From contig QKWP01000778.1 of assembly GCA_003550325.1 (NCBI GenBank), positions 85,581 to 149,580 on the forward strand: a stretch of 64,000 nucleotides of DNA, read 5' to 3'. This document shows, one piece after another, positions 1-11,418 of this stretch. The stretch's first letter is position 1. Every line of letters begins with the position of its first letter. The translations under genes were made by a program, and so were the position numbers. Origin of the DNA: Gigaspora rosea (taxonomy: Eukaryota > Glomeromycota > Glomeromycetes > Diversisporales > Gigasporaceae). Below the pieces are notes generated by a model. That model was not told the origin of the DNA. It ran no database searches and saw nothing but the letters and a program-made list of their open reading frames with translations.

Positions 1-260
1 AAAAAATTTTTTCTTAAAATTATCTATTTTCAGCTTATATGTAACTATAATTTATTTTCTTATAATATAAAAACTAATTTTGCAAAAAAGTAATCCTTAT
101 TTTCAAATATAATTGTACAAAGTTTTATTTAATTATTTTAGTATTTTAAAAAAGTAAATCAGAGCTAAAAAAGTGCAAAAATGCAGGCAAATTTGCCTGT
201 GTTCTACTACAATCTAAGGGATAAGTTTGGTCAGGCTAGTTCAAATTTTGCAAACTACAT
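1..260. other. AT-rich spacer, no gene seen
   Basis: AT-rich sequence without a credible open reading frame, RNA gene or paired repeat end. Nothing beyond base composition can be supported. Confidence 0.5.
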
Positions 261-426
261 GTTACTCTGGTTATATCGACATTTTTGGATCATTAGTAAA
301 AAATTCAAAATATCGATACAGTGAGTTATACCAACATTTTATATTAAATTTTTGAAAAAAAATGTCGGTATAGAAAGATTTTACTATGATGTCGTTATAT
401 CCAGATGTCGGTATAACCAGAGTGAC
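261..426. mobile_element. Short TIR element (MITE-like), 166 bp
   Basis: The two ends are inverted copies: GTTACTCTGGTTATATCGAC at the left and, reverse-complemented, GTCACTCTGGTTATACCGAC at the right. There is no coding capacity. No clean target duplication could be fixed, so the superfamily is open; TA-rich flanks would fit a Tc1/mariner-type MITE. The inverted ends are seen directly and mobility is inferred. Confidence 0.55.
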
Positions 427-452
427 TTATAGTTTGAATCTAAATAAAAATA

Positions 453-2290
453 TATGTGTTTTTTGATATTAAACAAGTTTACTTAGAGTAAGAAGTATAA
501 ATCAGTTAATAAAATTTAGAGAATCATAGCATTTTGTATAATTTATTAATGAAATTATTAAAAATTGTATCTTACATGAAATTTTACTAATTGATCATAA
601 CTTCTTGCACTAAGTAAACTTGTTTGGCACCAAAAAATATATTTTTTATTTTACTTTTCTTAAAATTTAAAGAAAGAATACTTTATCAAAAATTTAAAAT
701 TAAGCATTTTTTTTTTAAATTTTAAGAAAAGTAAAAATAAAATATGCCAATTGATGTATTTTTTGGTAGTGAACAAGTCTACAAATTTTACTAATTGATC
801 CTAATTTCTTGCACTAAGTAAACTTGTTTAGCACCAAAAAATATATCAAAATAGTATGTTTTATTTTACTTTTCTTAAAATTTGAAAAAAAGATATTTAA
901 TTTTAGAAATTTTCATCAAAAATTCAAAATTAAGCATCTTTGATACAAATTTTAAGGAAAATAAAATAAAATATACTGATATGATGTATTTTTTGATGCT
1001 AACAAGTTTATTAGAGCAAGAAATTATGATCAATTAATAAAATTTAGAGAATTATAGAAATTTGTATAATTTATTAATAAAATTATACAAATTTCTATAA
1101 TTCTCCAAATATTACTAATTGATTATAACTTCTTGCTTTAAGTAAACTTGTTTATCATCAAAAAATACATCATATTGATATATTTTATAATGGCACCGAG
1201 TTATTCTTGATAAGAGACATATTATTAGAACAAACAAAACAAAGTCAGGCTGCGTGTGTTTTATTTTATTTTTCTTAAAATTTGCATTAAAGATGCTTAA
1301 CAGTTAATTTTGAATTTTTGATAAAATTTTCAAAATTAAGCATTTTTCCTTCAAAATGTAAATAAAAAGTAAAGAGTGTGGCACCTTAGAGAAGTTGTCA
1401 AGGTGTCACCCCCAAGCGGCAGGTCGACAGTTCAAATCCCACTGTTGATGCTTTGAACAATAGGCCTGTATTCGGTAACCTGTGGCTCAGATCGGTTGGG
1501 TTGCAAAAACCTGTTACCTTGGTTCCACCATCTCGAATGGGAGCTACGGCGCAATAGTATTATTGTTACATCGCAAAATCCAGAGAACCGGAGAAATGGA
1601 AACCCGTTTGGCAAGTCCCAAGTTAGGAGGTAATAGTGAAGATCTACAACGGCACTACCAAAAAGAAAGTGGGTGGCCAGGATCGGAATGAACCTAATAA
1701 GGGCAGGTGGCTTCGCTGCTGAAATCCATGTCCGGAAGTGAAATGGGACACAGAAGGATAATGGTAGGCAATAGGTACGAGGGTAAAGTAGCCCTTAGGC
1801 CAATGATTAATCTAAAAGAGTTGGGCCCTATAATATCTACGCTTGAGTAGTGAATTGGGTAGTAATAAGAAGAACGTGAACCAGAAGGTTTAAATAGGCA
1901 ATTCCCGTAGTTGGGTTGTAGGTATGGCAGCTAGTGTAGAACCTTCGGGCGGACTACTTAAATTAGGCACCAAAAGTGCACGTGTGGCTAGTTGTATCCT
2001 CATTCATGTAATAAATATTACATCCGATAACTCATAATAAAAATCCTGGCCATAGTACCCGGCCTTAAAAGTAAAAAATTAAATAAATAGTAAAATTAAA
2101 TATACTAATTTGATGTATTTTTTGATGCTGAACAAGTTTACTTAGTACAAAACATTATAATCAATTAGTAAAATTTCATATAGAACAATATTTTTAATAA
2201 TTTTATTAATAAAATTATACAAAATGCTATAATTTTCTAAATTTTACTAATTGATTCTAACTTTGTGGTTTAGGTAAAAATATGTATATA
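453..2290. repeat. Array of alternating palindromic repeats
   Basis: Two palindromic modules alternate. Module 1 begins AACAAGTTTACTTAG and ends with its reverse complement; copies lie near 461-630, 755-835, 985-1155 and 2115-2280. Module 2 is the inverted pair ATTTTACTTTTCTTAAAATT / AATTTTAAGAAAAGTAAAAT near 645-745 and 865-970, with a further half near 1260-1370. Copies differ at scattered bases. No ORF is convincing. A tRNA-headed SINE (1374-2066) sits inside one module and splits it. Confidence 0.6.
1374..2066 (+). mobile_element. tRNA-headed SINE, long copy
   Basis: A GC-richer island about 690 bp long in AT-rich repeat DNA. Near its 5' end are pol III promoter-like boxes: an A-box-like stretch at 1386-1400 (TTAGAGAAGTTGTCA) and a B-box match AGTTCAAATCC at 1429-1439, spaced as in a tRNA. 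The 3' third (about 1890-2000) is nearly identical to the element at 26876-27090. A 9-bp direct repeat AAAAGTAAA flanks it (1365-1373 and 2067-2075), lying where the host palindromic repeat is split. Open frames on both strands around 1432-1691 have no protein-like features. The pol III origin is inferred from the boxes. Confidence 0.6.
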
Positions 2291-2298
2291 TTATAAAT

Positions 2299-2480
2299 TT
2301 GAACATGTTCATGAAACTTGAACTGAACCTGAACTGAAATTTTTTTAAGTTCAGGTTCAGGTTCATATTCAATAATTTTAAATTTAGGTTTAGTTTAGTA
2401 TTGAACTTTTAGAGCAGGTTCGGATTCAGATTTATTGAACCTGAACCTCTATTAAACTGAACTAAACTTTGAAACTCTAC
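2299..2480. repeat. Degenerate CAGGTT-type repeat, copy 1
   Basis: Built from reiterated TTCAGGTTCAGGTT and its complement, partly palindromic. A related block lies at 17290-17480. No coding potential is seen. It may be a simple-sequence expansion or a decayed foldback element. Confidence 0.45.
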
Positions 2481-3002
2481 ATTTCTATATTCTTTAATAA
2501 GTCTATAGCTATTTTTGTCTCAAATTAATTAAGATCTGGTTCTAATTGGTTTTGTTTGTAATAGGTATTGTATAAACTTTTGTATTTATTAATAGTATTT
2601 TGTTACAATATTGTAAATTCCTTCTGGTACTAGGGTTATGAGGGTATGTAGTGAGTAAAAGATCTAAAAAATGCTGTGTCTTTGTAGTATAATTTTAATT
2701 TTATTGCTTTCAGTATTGGCAGTAGGTAAAGTTGCCAACTTGTGTCTAACTACAGTAATTCTGTTAGCTTATCCTTTTTCTTAAATGCATTTATAATCTT
2801 GTCATATGTCTATATATCATTATCAAACTTTTCAATCCTTTCTTAGTATCTTTTCTTGACTATTTCTTTCTATTCTTTATCTGTTTCTTGTCTATATCTG
2901 TATATAGCTATTAATAAGAATCCTCTTTATTAAAAAAACCATCTTGAAACCCGCATAGAATATTTACTTATTGATGCAATACAAATTTTATCTTTCATAT
3001 AA
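2481..3002. other. Unassigned spacer
   Basis: AT-rich DNA with no paired repeat end, RNA gene or credible gene. A short reverse-strand open frame from 3115 to 2930 overlaps the neighbouring element and has no domain character. Confidence 0.4.
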
Positions 3003-3119
3003 GGGAGCTTCCAGAAATCAGCTGATTTTTGGGTGGGGATGGGCTGAAGTGTCAGGTGTAATTCCGGCCAAAATTTCATAATTCCGGCCAAAGTTACAAA
3101 ATTCTTTTTGACCAAAATT
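3003..3119. mobile_element. Truncated end of the 862-bp PIF/Harbinger-like family
   Basis: The sequence from GGGAGCTTCCAGAAATCAGC through the duplicated AATTCCGGCC motif matches the left part of the element at 11419-12280, including its GT-rich tract. TAA precedes the GGG terminus, as expected of a TWA target. The match stops at about 3119, where a different palindromic element starts. Confidence 0.55.
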
Positions 3120-3445
3120 ATGGCATTTTACTTATTTGCGCGAGTAACGCAAGCCAAAAAAGAAAATCCGATTTTGTAAATAAACGATAGAAATTTAGAG
3201 TTAGGGCCTTAACGTTAGAGACTATAGAGTTAGAGTGATGCTTAATATAAGTAAAATATCACTCCCGTCATTTCTAATTAGTGCACCAAGATCGATTTAA
3301 ACATTAGTTTTTGCATATTTTCGCTTTTTTCTTCTTTTACGCGTGTTCGAATTCTTCGTCGGGCTGATCCGGAATAGTCAAAATTTGCACTCTCCGATTG
3401 GCTATTTCCTCTGTATTACCCGCGCAAATAAGTGAATGCCGATAC
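3120..3445. mobile_element. Foldback element just upstream of TAF5
   Basis: Inverted ends: GGCATTTTACTTATTTGCGC near 3122-3141 and GCGCAAATAAGTGAATGCC near 3423-3441, with further weaker complementarity inside. It has no coding capacity. It ends about 100 bp before the TAF5 start codon, so it may contribute to or displace the promoter region; that is inference. Confidence 0.5.
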
Positions 3446-3500
3446 CTGGTACAACGTTTAAACCATCCAATCAAATTCGAAACCCGTTATACAGATAAAG

Positions 3501-3530
3501 TCATGTGACGGACTTTAATTGAGTATAAAA
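3501..3530 (+). promoter_or_regulatory. Candidate TAF5 promoter: E-box-like site and TATA-like box
   Basis: TCATGTGA (from 3501), an E-box-like variant of the TCACGTGA palindrome seen elsewhere in the window, is followed by TATAAAA at 3524-3530. The TATA-like box lies only about 22 bp before the first ATG. If it is used, initiation would probably fall at or after that ATG, favouring in-frame ATGs at 3558 or 3570. The function is inferred. Confidence 0.3.
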
Positions 3531-3551
3531 TCTGAATTTCAGACTTTTAAA

Positions 3552-6431
3552 ATGATAATGAATAAAATAATGGCTTCTACCGACGAGATTGTACGGCAAT
3601 ACCTAGAACGAATGGGTATTGAACCGGCAGGGCTGGTAATTAGGTAAGAAACTTCTTTCAATTGAATAATTTATCTCCTCGTATTTACAAAGTTTCACAT
3701 GAAACATAGGAATTATAACCCGGAGGAATACAAGAAACACTACTCAAGTTTACGAGTATATGTTGAAGGATCTTTAGATAAATACAAGGTAATAATTTTA
3801 ATTTATCCTTACTATTATGTTGAGTTTGCACGATTTTGAGTTATAACATTTCCAAATTTATTACCATTTCATGAATATGAATTCAGGGAGAACTTCAGAG
3901 AGTACTGTGGCCAATATTTGTACACGCGTATCTTGAACTTGTCTCGAAAGAACATATTACACAAGGTTTTGCAAAAAAAAAAAAGTATTTGAAACGTTTT
4001 CATTTATATTTCAATAAATTGATCTTTGAAATTGAATTTACAGCGACAGAGTTTTTCGACACTTTCCAATCAGATCACAGCACTCATATTAAAGAATTAA
4101 AGTCATTACGTGTAATAGCCCACGCGCATCATATAAAAGAGAATGAACTTGCTCAAAATTTTCTATCCAAGAAATTTCCGGTACAAATGACAAATACAGC
4201 ATATGATATATTTATTGATTTTTTGCAAGACAAAAGTTTTCTATTAAGGATAGTGAATCAGCACCTTAACATTGAAGGTAAGTATTTTGTATCTTTCCAT
4301 GTATCTTATTCTCTGAATTAACTCTGTTATTACTATACATGTTAGTTGGCGTATCGCATACGGAGATTGGTATTCCTGGTTTCTCATCACAAGAACTTGA
4401 AGAATTTAATCAGCAAGATGTTCAATTGGGACATATGCCAATGGACCCAGCTATGCGTGATGAAATTGAGAAAAAACTTAATGACGAGGATAATTATCGA
4501 ATAGCACAGACTGAAGCCGAATATCAGGCAGGGACTGATGATCAAAAGGTATTAATATATATTTATTCTTTCCGTTCTTATTTATCAAATTTTTATAATT
4601 ATTTTAATTTTAAATTAGGCGAACGGTATTGTATACCAGCAGCCTCATTCACTGCAACAGGAGTTCATGGAAAAGGTTAAAAGGGAACAAAGTTCAGACG
4701 CTCCCGACCGAGCATCAATTCCGCTACCGTCATAGTATGTTTTGATCATTTAATTATAACTGAACCTATGATAATGCGAATATGGATTTACATATCTGAC
4801 CTGAGAGCCATTCAGCAAGGGATCTGATATACATGCACAGGTCGAGCTAATCAAAGACATGTCACAAAGAATAGAATTGGGTCCATCCACCACTCTTCCA
4901 TCTGTTTGCTTTTATACCTTTCATAACACTCATAATAGGTAGTATATTAGTATAAATATATAGATTTTTTGTTATTAAAAATTAACATTAAAACTAATAA
5001 TATTTATCACCAATTAGTTTAAATTGCATATCTATATCGGAAGATACATCTCTTATCGCAGGAGGTTTCTCAGATTCTTATATTAAATTATGGAATTTGA
5101 AAGGTGAGAAACTGAGGGGATTCCAAGACTTTGTTAATCTTTCTGAAATAAATTCTGGTAAATTGTTAATTTTTATAACCTGCTCGTTCTCTAATTTTGT
5201 GAGTAATAAATTTTCTACGTTTATTTATCTGTAAGCAAGCGACCTCGAAAGTAAACGAGAGAATCCTGGCACTGACTTTAAAAAACTCCTCGGTCATTCT
5301 GGACCAATATTTGGGTTAAGCTTCAGTCCGGACAACAAGTATCTCGTTTCTTGTTCTGAAGATAGAACTGGTATGCTTGCTGTTACTACAATCTCTAAAG
5401 ATTGTGTATATATTCACTCTAATTGACTTTTATTCATAAACATGAAGTAAGACTTTGGAGTACAGATACCTATACGAATGTCGTTTGCTATAAAGGTCAC
5501 AATTCGCCAGTATGGGATGTGGATTTTAGTCCATATGGATTTTATTTTGCAACTGCAGGTCACGACAGGACTGCAAGATTATGGAGTTGTGATCATATAT
5601 ATCCCTTGAGGATATTTGCCGGGCATCTATCAGATGTAGATGTACGTAAAAATTTTCTCGATATACCGTTTAAATCATAACAAATACTAAGAGATTTATT
5701 CGTATTCTTTATATTAATACATATAAAGTGTGTCAAATTTCACCCTAATTCTAAATATGTAATTACCGGATCTATTGATAAATCCGTTCGTATGTGGGAT
5801 GTTCAGCGAGGGTCTTGCTTTCGGATATTTTCAGGGCATACTGGAGGAATTTATTGCTTGGCTGTATCGCCGGATGGACGTATATTGGCTTCTGGAGGTA
5901 AGTTGATTTCATGAGCATTTATTGTTTAATGAATAATATATGAACACGTATTGATTTTGTAGGCGAAGACAAGACCATTATGTTATGGGACCTCGGGGAC
6001 GGAAAGCTGCTCAAAAAGATGATAGGACATACAGATGTCATCTATTCACTAGATTTTAGTAGAGAGGGTACTATTCTTGCATCGGGAAGCGCTGATAACA
6101 CCGTTCGATTATGGGATGTGAAAAAAGGCATTTCCGATGATTCGTATGATATGGATAATTTATCAACAAATAAAGTTAGATCTCAAGATAGTGAAACAAA
6201 ACCTTACTCTTACATGAAGTCATCAGCTCCAACTGTAATTCCGACAAAGTAAACTTATTTACGTTGATTTTTTTTCATTATTAATAATGATTAATATTAA
6301 TCGAATCTTATCGTAGGGATCTTATGACTGCGTTATCGACAAAGAAAACTCCTGTTTATAAAATTTATTTTACAAGGAGGAATTTGTGTCTCGCAGCAGG
6401 AGCCTATTGTGCTAACAGCACCAGGATGTAG
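3552..6431 (+). CDS. TAF5: TAF5, WD40 subunit of TFIID/SAGA
   Basis: Scaffold subunit shared by TFIID and, in yeasts, SAGA; it acts in the nucleus in RNA polymerase II initiation. Thirteen exons join in phase: 3552-3643, 3710-3788, 3887-3965, 4044-4277, 4346-4548, 4619-4734, 4816-4938, 5018-5157, 5236-5370, 5448-5641, 5729-5897, 5963-6248, 6317-6431, giving 654 residues, a usual fungal size. Order: LisH-like helix (about 9-22, [12 protein letters not shown]), TAF5 N-terminal domain (about 33-175, with [12 protein letters not shown] and [10 protein letters not shown]), an acidic linker, then six clear WD40 repeats from about 309 (e.g. [20 protein letters not shown]) and a closing strand ending [13 protein letters not shown], a TAF5 hallmark. 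The exon 3 donor is the unusual GTTTTG. Starts at 3558 or 3570 are possible. If the last intron were retained, the protein would stop at 6252. Boundaries are inferred from splice sites and phase. Confidence 0.93.
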
Positions 6432-6445
6432 GTGGATTTTCTGGG

Positions 6446-6488
6446 TCACGTGAAAACCGATCTCCGATCAAGATCGGAATCACGTGGT
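6446..6488. promoter_or_regulatory. Paired CACGTG motifs flanking a small hairpin
   Basis: TCACGTGA at 6446-6453 and ATCACGTGG from about 6479 flank a short inverted repeat (CCGATC..GATCGG). CACGTG is the core of fungal bHLH sites (Cbf1/Pho4 type). It lies just downstream of TAF5, with no gene obviously starting from it. Function unknown. Confidence 0.25.
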
Positions 6489-6659
6489 CAAGTGATCAGA
6501 GAAATTTAAAAATAAAAAAATAAAAAAACTTTTATTGTACTATGTCTCAAATCTAATTCTCACGTTCCAAATCGAGTTACTGTGTTACATCCCAAATCCA
6601 ACTGTTAATACCCCAATCTAACCGCTATGTTCCAAATCTAACTATTACGATATTCCACT

Positions 6660-7760
6660 GTTAATAATTATGGTTAATCATACACTGTCTTGAAAACAAT
6701 CGTTAAGTTAAAATTTACTCTCACTAGTAATTTATTAAATGATTAAATGACTACGGTTAATGAACGATTAAATGATTACAAATTCTCTTGAAACACGGTC
6801 GTTAAGATGAACGGAATTAAACTTTATTTATACTCACACTGGTAATTTATTGAACGATTAAATGACTATGGTTAAACACACATTCTCTTGAAACACAATT
6901 TTTAAAGTGAACGGAATTGAACTTCATACTCATCCTGATAATTTATTTGAACGATTAAATGATTACGATTACGATTAATCACACATTCTCTTGAAACACA
7001 AATACACGTATTAAAGTGAACGGAATTAACTTTATACTCACCCTGGTAATTTATTGAACGATTAAATGATTACGGTTAATCACACATTCTCTTGAAAAAC
7101 AAACGTTAAAGCGAACAGATTAAACTTCATACTCATGCTGGTAATTTATTGAATGATTAAATGACCACGGTTAATCAAACACTCTCTTTAAACAGGAACG
7201 TTAAAGTGAACGGAATTAAACTTCATACTCACGTTGTTAATTTACTGAATGATTAAATGATTATGGTTAATCACAAATTCTCTTGAAACACAATTGTTAA
7301 AGTGGATTCATACTCACGCTGGTAAAAATGGCTATGGTTAAACATACATTCTCGATCGTTAAAGTGAACGAATTAAACTTCAGATCAGCCCGTCTCACAA
7401 AGTACCCTAAAAATCAAAAATTATATATAAACATTCATGTCTAACTGATTACCACACCCTTTAACTGATTACTTTTTTTAAATAAAGATATGTAAACTAC
7501 TGTATTATGTAGCTAAATTTTTTTTAAACATGAATCTATATCTATCAATTTTCTCACCCCAACCTGTCAGCCAATGCCTTTAATTTTTAGGATTCTTTGA
7601 AAAATCCGCCGATTTGATACTCATCCTGGTAATTTATTGAACGATTAAATGATTACGGTTAATCATACATCCTATTGAAACACAAACATTAAAGCGACCA
7701 GAATTAAACTTCATACTCACACTGGTAATTTTTAAACGACTAAATGATTAGAATGTTTCT
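6660..7760. repeat. Tandem array, ~95-105 bp unit
   Basis: About nine diverged units, each containing GGTAATTTATTGAACGATTA, then a GGTTAATCACACATTCTC block, AAACACAA and GTGAACGGAATTAAACTTCA. The GGTAATTTATT landmark recurs near 6727, 6838, 6944, 7044, 7138, 7233, 7320, 7626 and 7724. It has no coding capacity. An unrelated insert at about 7383-7611 splits the array. Confidence 0.7.
7383..7611. mobile_element. Short TIR-like insert within the tandem array
   Basis: Interrupts one array unit. Its ends are imperfect inverted copies: CAAAGTACCCTAAAAATCAAA near 7398 and, reverse-complemented, CAAAGAATCCTAAAAATTAAA near the right end. No target duplication was defined. Confidence 0.4.
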
Positions 7761-7764
7761 AACT

Positions 7765-8399
7765 ATAATCAGTGGTGTCATCACCACCATTACATGTGAC
7801 CAGGGTTGTGAGCTTACATAGTCTAATGGAAAAGTCATTAGACAAATATATGTCTATTGATAGTTTTTTATGTCTAATGGTGTCTAATGGCTGTCTATTC
7901 ACAACTGTGACAGATTTAAAATGAAATATGCTGTTAGCGGCGGATCGGAAATCTCGTGACGCACGTGACTTGTCATACTGCTCCGAAAGAAAAAAAGATA
8001 TCCTAGTCCTGAAAGATGTGAAAGTTCGAGAGCAGCCATGAAGAAACCATCTAAGCCTCCACGATCCCATTGAAGAAAAAGAGAACAATCGTTGCCCTTG
8101 TAAGCTCGATCAGATCACCCCGATTAATTTTGGGATTAGGTTGGAGAGTCGGAGTCTACGTGACCCGGAAAATCTCTATTACATCCTGTCTATTGTGCTA
8201 CAGAAGAGGAAAAAATAAATATAGAACAAAAAATCTAGAACAAAAATCGCGAGAAAAAAAACCATAATAGCAATACTGTATATTATTTATTTTATATTCA
8301 ACAATTCTGTTACTGAAAAGATTTTTTTAATGTAATAAGTTTTATTTCAATAATCAATTTACAGTCTAATTTTGGTAACTTAGAAGTCTATTAAAGGTT
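7765..8399. other. Unassigned spacer with overlapping short open frames
   Basis: Short frames are open on both strands (a 109-codon one on - from 8088 to 7759, a 65-codon one on + from 8070 to 8267). Neither shows domains, biased composition or plausible splice context, and the base composition is close to random. A CACGTGA motif occurs at 7962-7968. I see no gene I can support. Confidence 0.35.
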
Positions 8400-9854
8400 C
8401 TAGGTTATTGCTGCCTTAGTCACCACCCTTTTTCGTTCGGTGAACTTCATTTCTTTAGCTAAATCTGGATATTCGTTCCTAACCCATTCAATAATTTCAT
8501 ATTCACACCTACTTTTTTTTGGTACATCATGTAAAAAATTTAATAAAGACCTTATTGTTTTTGCTTCAGGCTTAAATCCTTTGTTTTTCAATTCATTCAT
8601 TAAAACGTTTTTGGCTTCATCAAATAATTGATTGCGAGCTAAAGCTTCAATATATGAATGATAATTATTAAGATTTAAAGGAAATTTCTTGTCATGTAGA
8701 TATTTCCAAATATTTAAAATTCTATGAATGACTCTCCCATAACCACATGAATCTAGAATTATCGATACTGTAGAATTATCAATTGGTAGTTCGCCAATTA
8801 TTAATAAATCCCAAATCAAAAGAACTTGATGTATATAACCACATCTATTATAAGCGTCCATTAAAGCATTGTAAATCCCTATGTCTAATTCAACATTGAG
8901 ATCCATTCTAACCAAGCTATGTACATTTCTTACTCCATCATAGTTGTATGCTTGCCCTAGTCCATTTATAAGGGATGTATAAGTGATTACATTAGGTTTT
9001 ACCTTGGATCTTCGCATTTCGACAAAAATTTTTTGTGCTTCAGCTGTTCGTCTCATTTTAACGAAAGTATCCAACATGATTGTATATGCCTGAGTATCTA
9101 ACTGGATTCCCGTTTGTTTGACTTCATAATAAAATTGCATTGCTTCTTCGGCTTTGTCGGCTTGAATAATTGCTTTTATCATATTAGTAAATGTGATGAC
9201 ATCTATCATCCCTCCTTGATTAATGAACGCATTGTATATCTCAAATGCTCCGTTAAGATCTGGTTTTTTAACATAAGCATTAATAAGATCATTATATATC
9301 TTGTGATCTATATTTATTTTATGATCAACTATCCCTTGCAAAAAATTTTTAGTTAATGCTAAATCACCCTTTAAATTTTGAAAAAGTTTATAGAAAATTC
9401 GTGATTTGTGTTCCAATGACTCTTCCATTGAAATCATCTTTTGTAATAATTCTAACGCTTGATCTGTTTTACCCGATATTACTTGTGCCGGTATGACGAT
9501 AGAAAAAGTAACCGAATTTGGTCGTATTCCTTTATCCAACATCTGCTGATAAAGCCCCGAAACTTTGTTTATATCTCCTTCCTTGATCCACATTTCCATT
9601 AATATATTGAATGTGGCGACATTAGGCTCAATGTCATTACGTATTACTTCATCATATAAATCTGCAATTTTTTTTATATGTTCATTTGAACGTAAGTTTA
9701 CTCTCATTAGCTCATTATAAGCAACAATATCTAATTTCGCATTGCTCTTAACAAAATTATTTACTAATCTCAGTTGTGTTGTAACAATGAAACCATGTCG
9801 AAAAATAGCTGCCCTTTTTTGTGATAAAGCTAAATGTGTAAAGAATTTAAACAT
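8400..9854 (-). CDS. PPR protein, probably mitochondrial
   Basis: Intronless 484-residue protein made largely of pentatricopeptide repeats. Consecutive ~35-residue helical-hairpin units are readable from about residue 42, e.g. VAYNELMRVNL, ATFNILMEMWIKEGDINKV, VTFSIVIPAQVISGKTDQA, ITFTNMIKAIIQADKAEEA, QAYTIMLDTFVKMRRTAEA and ITYTSLINGLGQAY, giving about ten units. PPR proteins bind RNA in organelles, acting in processing, stability or translation. The first 30 residues (MFKFFTHLALSQKRAAIFRH..) are basic, hydroxylated and lack acidic residues, as in a mitochondrial presequence. The start is the first in-frame ATG after upstream AT-rich DNA. The C-terminus is Lys/Arg rich. No catalytic extension (DYW, SMR) is seen. 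The specific target cannot be told from the sequence. Confidence 0.88.
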   Translation of the reverse strand: MFKFFTHLALSQKRAAIFRHGFIVTTQLRLVNNFVKSNAKLDIVAYNELMRVNLRSNEHIKKIADLYDEVIRNDIEPNVATFNILMEMWIKEGDINKVSGLYQQMLDKGIRPNSVTFSIVIPAQVISGKTDQALELLQKMISMEESLEHKSRIFYKLFQNLKGDLALTKNFLQGIVDHKINIDHKIYNDLINAYVKKPDLNGAFEIYNAFINQGGMIDVITFTNMIKAIIQADKAEEAMQFYYEVKQTGIQLDTQAYTIMLDTFVKMRRTAEAQKIFVEMRRSKVKPNVITYTSLINGLGQAYNYDGVRNVHSLVRMDLNVELDIGIYNALMDAYNRCGYIHQVLLIWDLLIIGELPIDNSTVSIILDSCGYGRVIHRILNIWKYLHDKKFPLNLNNYHSYIEALARNQLFDEAKNVLMNELKNKGFKPEAKTIRSLLNFLHDVPKKSRCEYEIIEWVRNEYPDLAKEMKFTERKRVVTKAAIT

Positions 9855-9908
9855 TTTGTCATCAATAATAAATTTGATTATCAGAAAAATTCAAGATTCG
9901 TGTAATCT

Positions 9909-9918
9909 ATCACGTGAT
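9909..9918. promoter_or_regulatory. ATCACGTGAT palindrome upstream of the PPR gene
   Basis: A perfect 10-bp palindrome containing the CACGTG core, 55 bp before the PPR start codon. The same TCACGTGA 8-mer recurs near other gene starts in this window (51476, 58473). A bHLH-type factor site is a reasonable inference; binding is not shown. Confidence 0.35.
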
Positions 9919-9959
9919 AGCTTTGCATTATTTCCATTTAGGATCATAGCTAGGGATCA

Positions 9960-10450
9960 CCATTTTCTGCTGCAAATTCTGCCTGCTTTACAATCCGAAT
10001 TATGCGAATTATGCGATAAATTATGCTACAGATTATGCGGATCAGATAGAAATATGCGATCACCAGAGTTGTAAATTTATCATTACGAAAAGAATCGCTT
10101 GCGTGGAGATGGGATAAAATACGCATAATTCGGAATCATGCGCATTGTACGCATTTTTTGAATCATTCGCATTATTCACGCATGATAAAAAAAAAAATAA
10201 AAATATACCGTTATTTGAATTTCAAATCTGATGATTTATGTTTCGTACGATCAAATGCAAGATTTCTATGCGTCCAATAGGAGCTGGTGAGGAAAATTGA
10301 TAAACCCGATATTACTTATCTTTAATTCCGGCCATTTTATGCGCAGATTATGCTTTATTAACTATTCGAAATTCATCCTGATATGCGAATATGCTGTCGC
10401 ATATGCTTCTGTGGTAAAATCTGATTTATGCGCAAATTATGCTAAGTTAA
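9960..10450. repeat. Region of scattered ATTATGCG repeats
   Basis: ATTATGCG, its complement CGCATAAT and close variants recur more than ten times at irregular spacing and in both orientations (about 10000-10065, 10117-10185, 10335-10440). It has no coding potential. The irregular spacing argues against a simple satellite. Confidence 0.45.
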
Positions 10451-10840
10451 AAAAAAAATAAAAAAGCGAGCATTCAATTTGAATTTTGTCTATCGTAGAT
10501 TTAATTCTGATTGGTCAATCACTAAATGTTACAGCATACAGTGACCAGGCATGAGTGTACATTTATAGAGGGTGTGCATTTATAGAGAATATATAAAAAA
10601 AATGTATAATCAATCAGCACATGATTGATAATACATGTGTTCAGGAATGCCGGAACCATTTAACTTCATTATGTTTATTATGGGCCAGGATTATCTTAAT
10701 TCCGGCTAAATTAAATGGTTGAACAATTAAACTACTAAGAAAATTTTTAGGCAGTTCCAATCACTAGCCAAAACCAGATTGTCACTAACAGAATTAGAGA
10801 TGTGCTTCTTGCATGACATATAGCCTTTATGTAAAATGCA

Positions 10841-11103
10841 AGAACCCTCATATAGATCATAAATGGATTTTGTCCAATTTTGATCTAATTTGCTAAAAAT
10901 GACAAACCCATATTTACTTAAATAACTTCTGATCCAGTGATCAGAATTGAATGAATTTTTTTTTGTTAGATGTGCCTTACTTAGAGCTTCATTTTAAAAA
11001 TGTTCATTCAAATTAAACACTAGATGCCAAGATAATTGCCAAATTTCAGGGGTTTTTGCTAAAACACATAATGTATGACCTCTGTACTAGTGTCTAGGGT
11101 CCT
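10841..11103. mobile_element. hAT-like MITE of the AGGACC family, 263 bp
   Basis: Termini AGAACCCTCATATAG and (right end) CTAGGGTCCT, flanked by a perfect 8-bp duplication AAAATGCA at 10833-10840 and 11104-11111. An 8-bp duplication is typical of hAT elements. The 5' half matches 16594-16671 closely, so this is a repeated family. It has no coding capacity. Confidence 0.75.
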
Positions 11104-11418
11104 AAAATGCATATTGACCTCATATAATATAAAATTTTGAGTTCAGTATTTAATAATAGCTATTTATTATGGTTAGTTAAAGCCTTATAAGAACAACAAA
11201 TCCAATATTTTAAAATTGATAAATCTAGTATCTTAATTGGTCAAATTTTTATATTGATTACATGCATGCATTTATAGAGATACACATATAAGTACAGGTC
11301 CACAAAAATTTATGCACTTGCAAAGTATGGAGAATGTATATTTATCATTAAGTTCTAAGCTTAGAACTGGGTAAGATGTGCAATTAAGAAGTATATGCAT
11401 TTAGAGAGAATGCACTTA

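Noticed and set aside
1432-1691. Short ORFs on both strands inside the SINE
   Set aside because: They overlap antisense, lie in a pol III-type element and show no protein features.
5236-5300. Possible frameshift in TAF5 exon 9
   Set aside because: With the exon starting at 5236 the phase runs correctly into the [12 protein letters not shown] repeat; no indel is needed.
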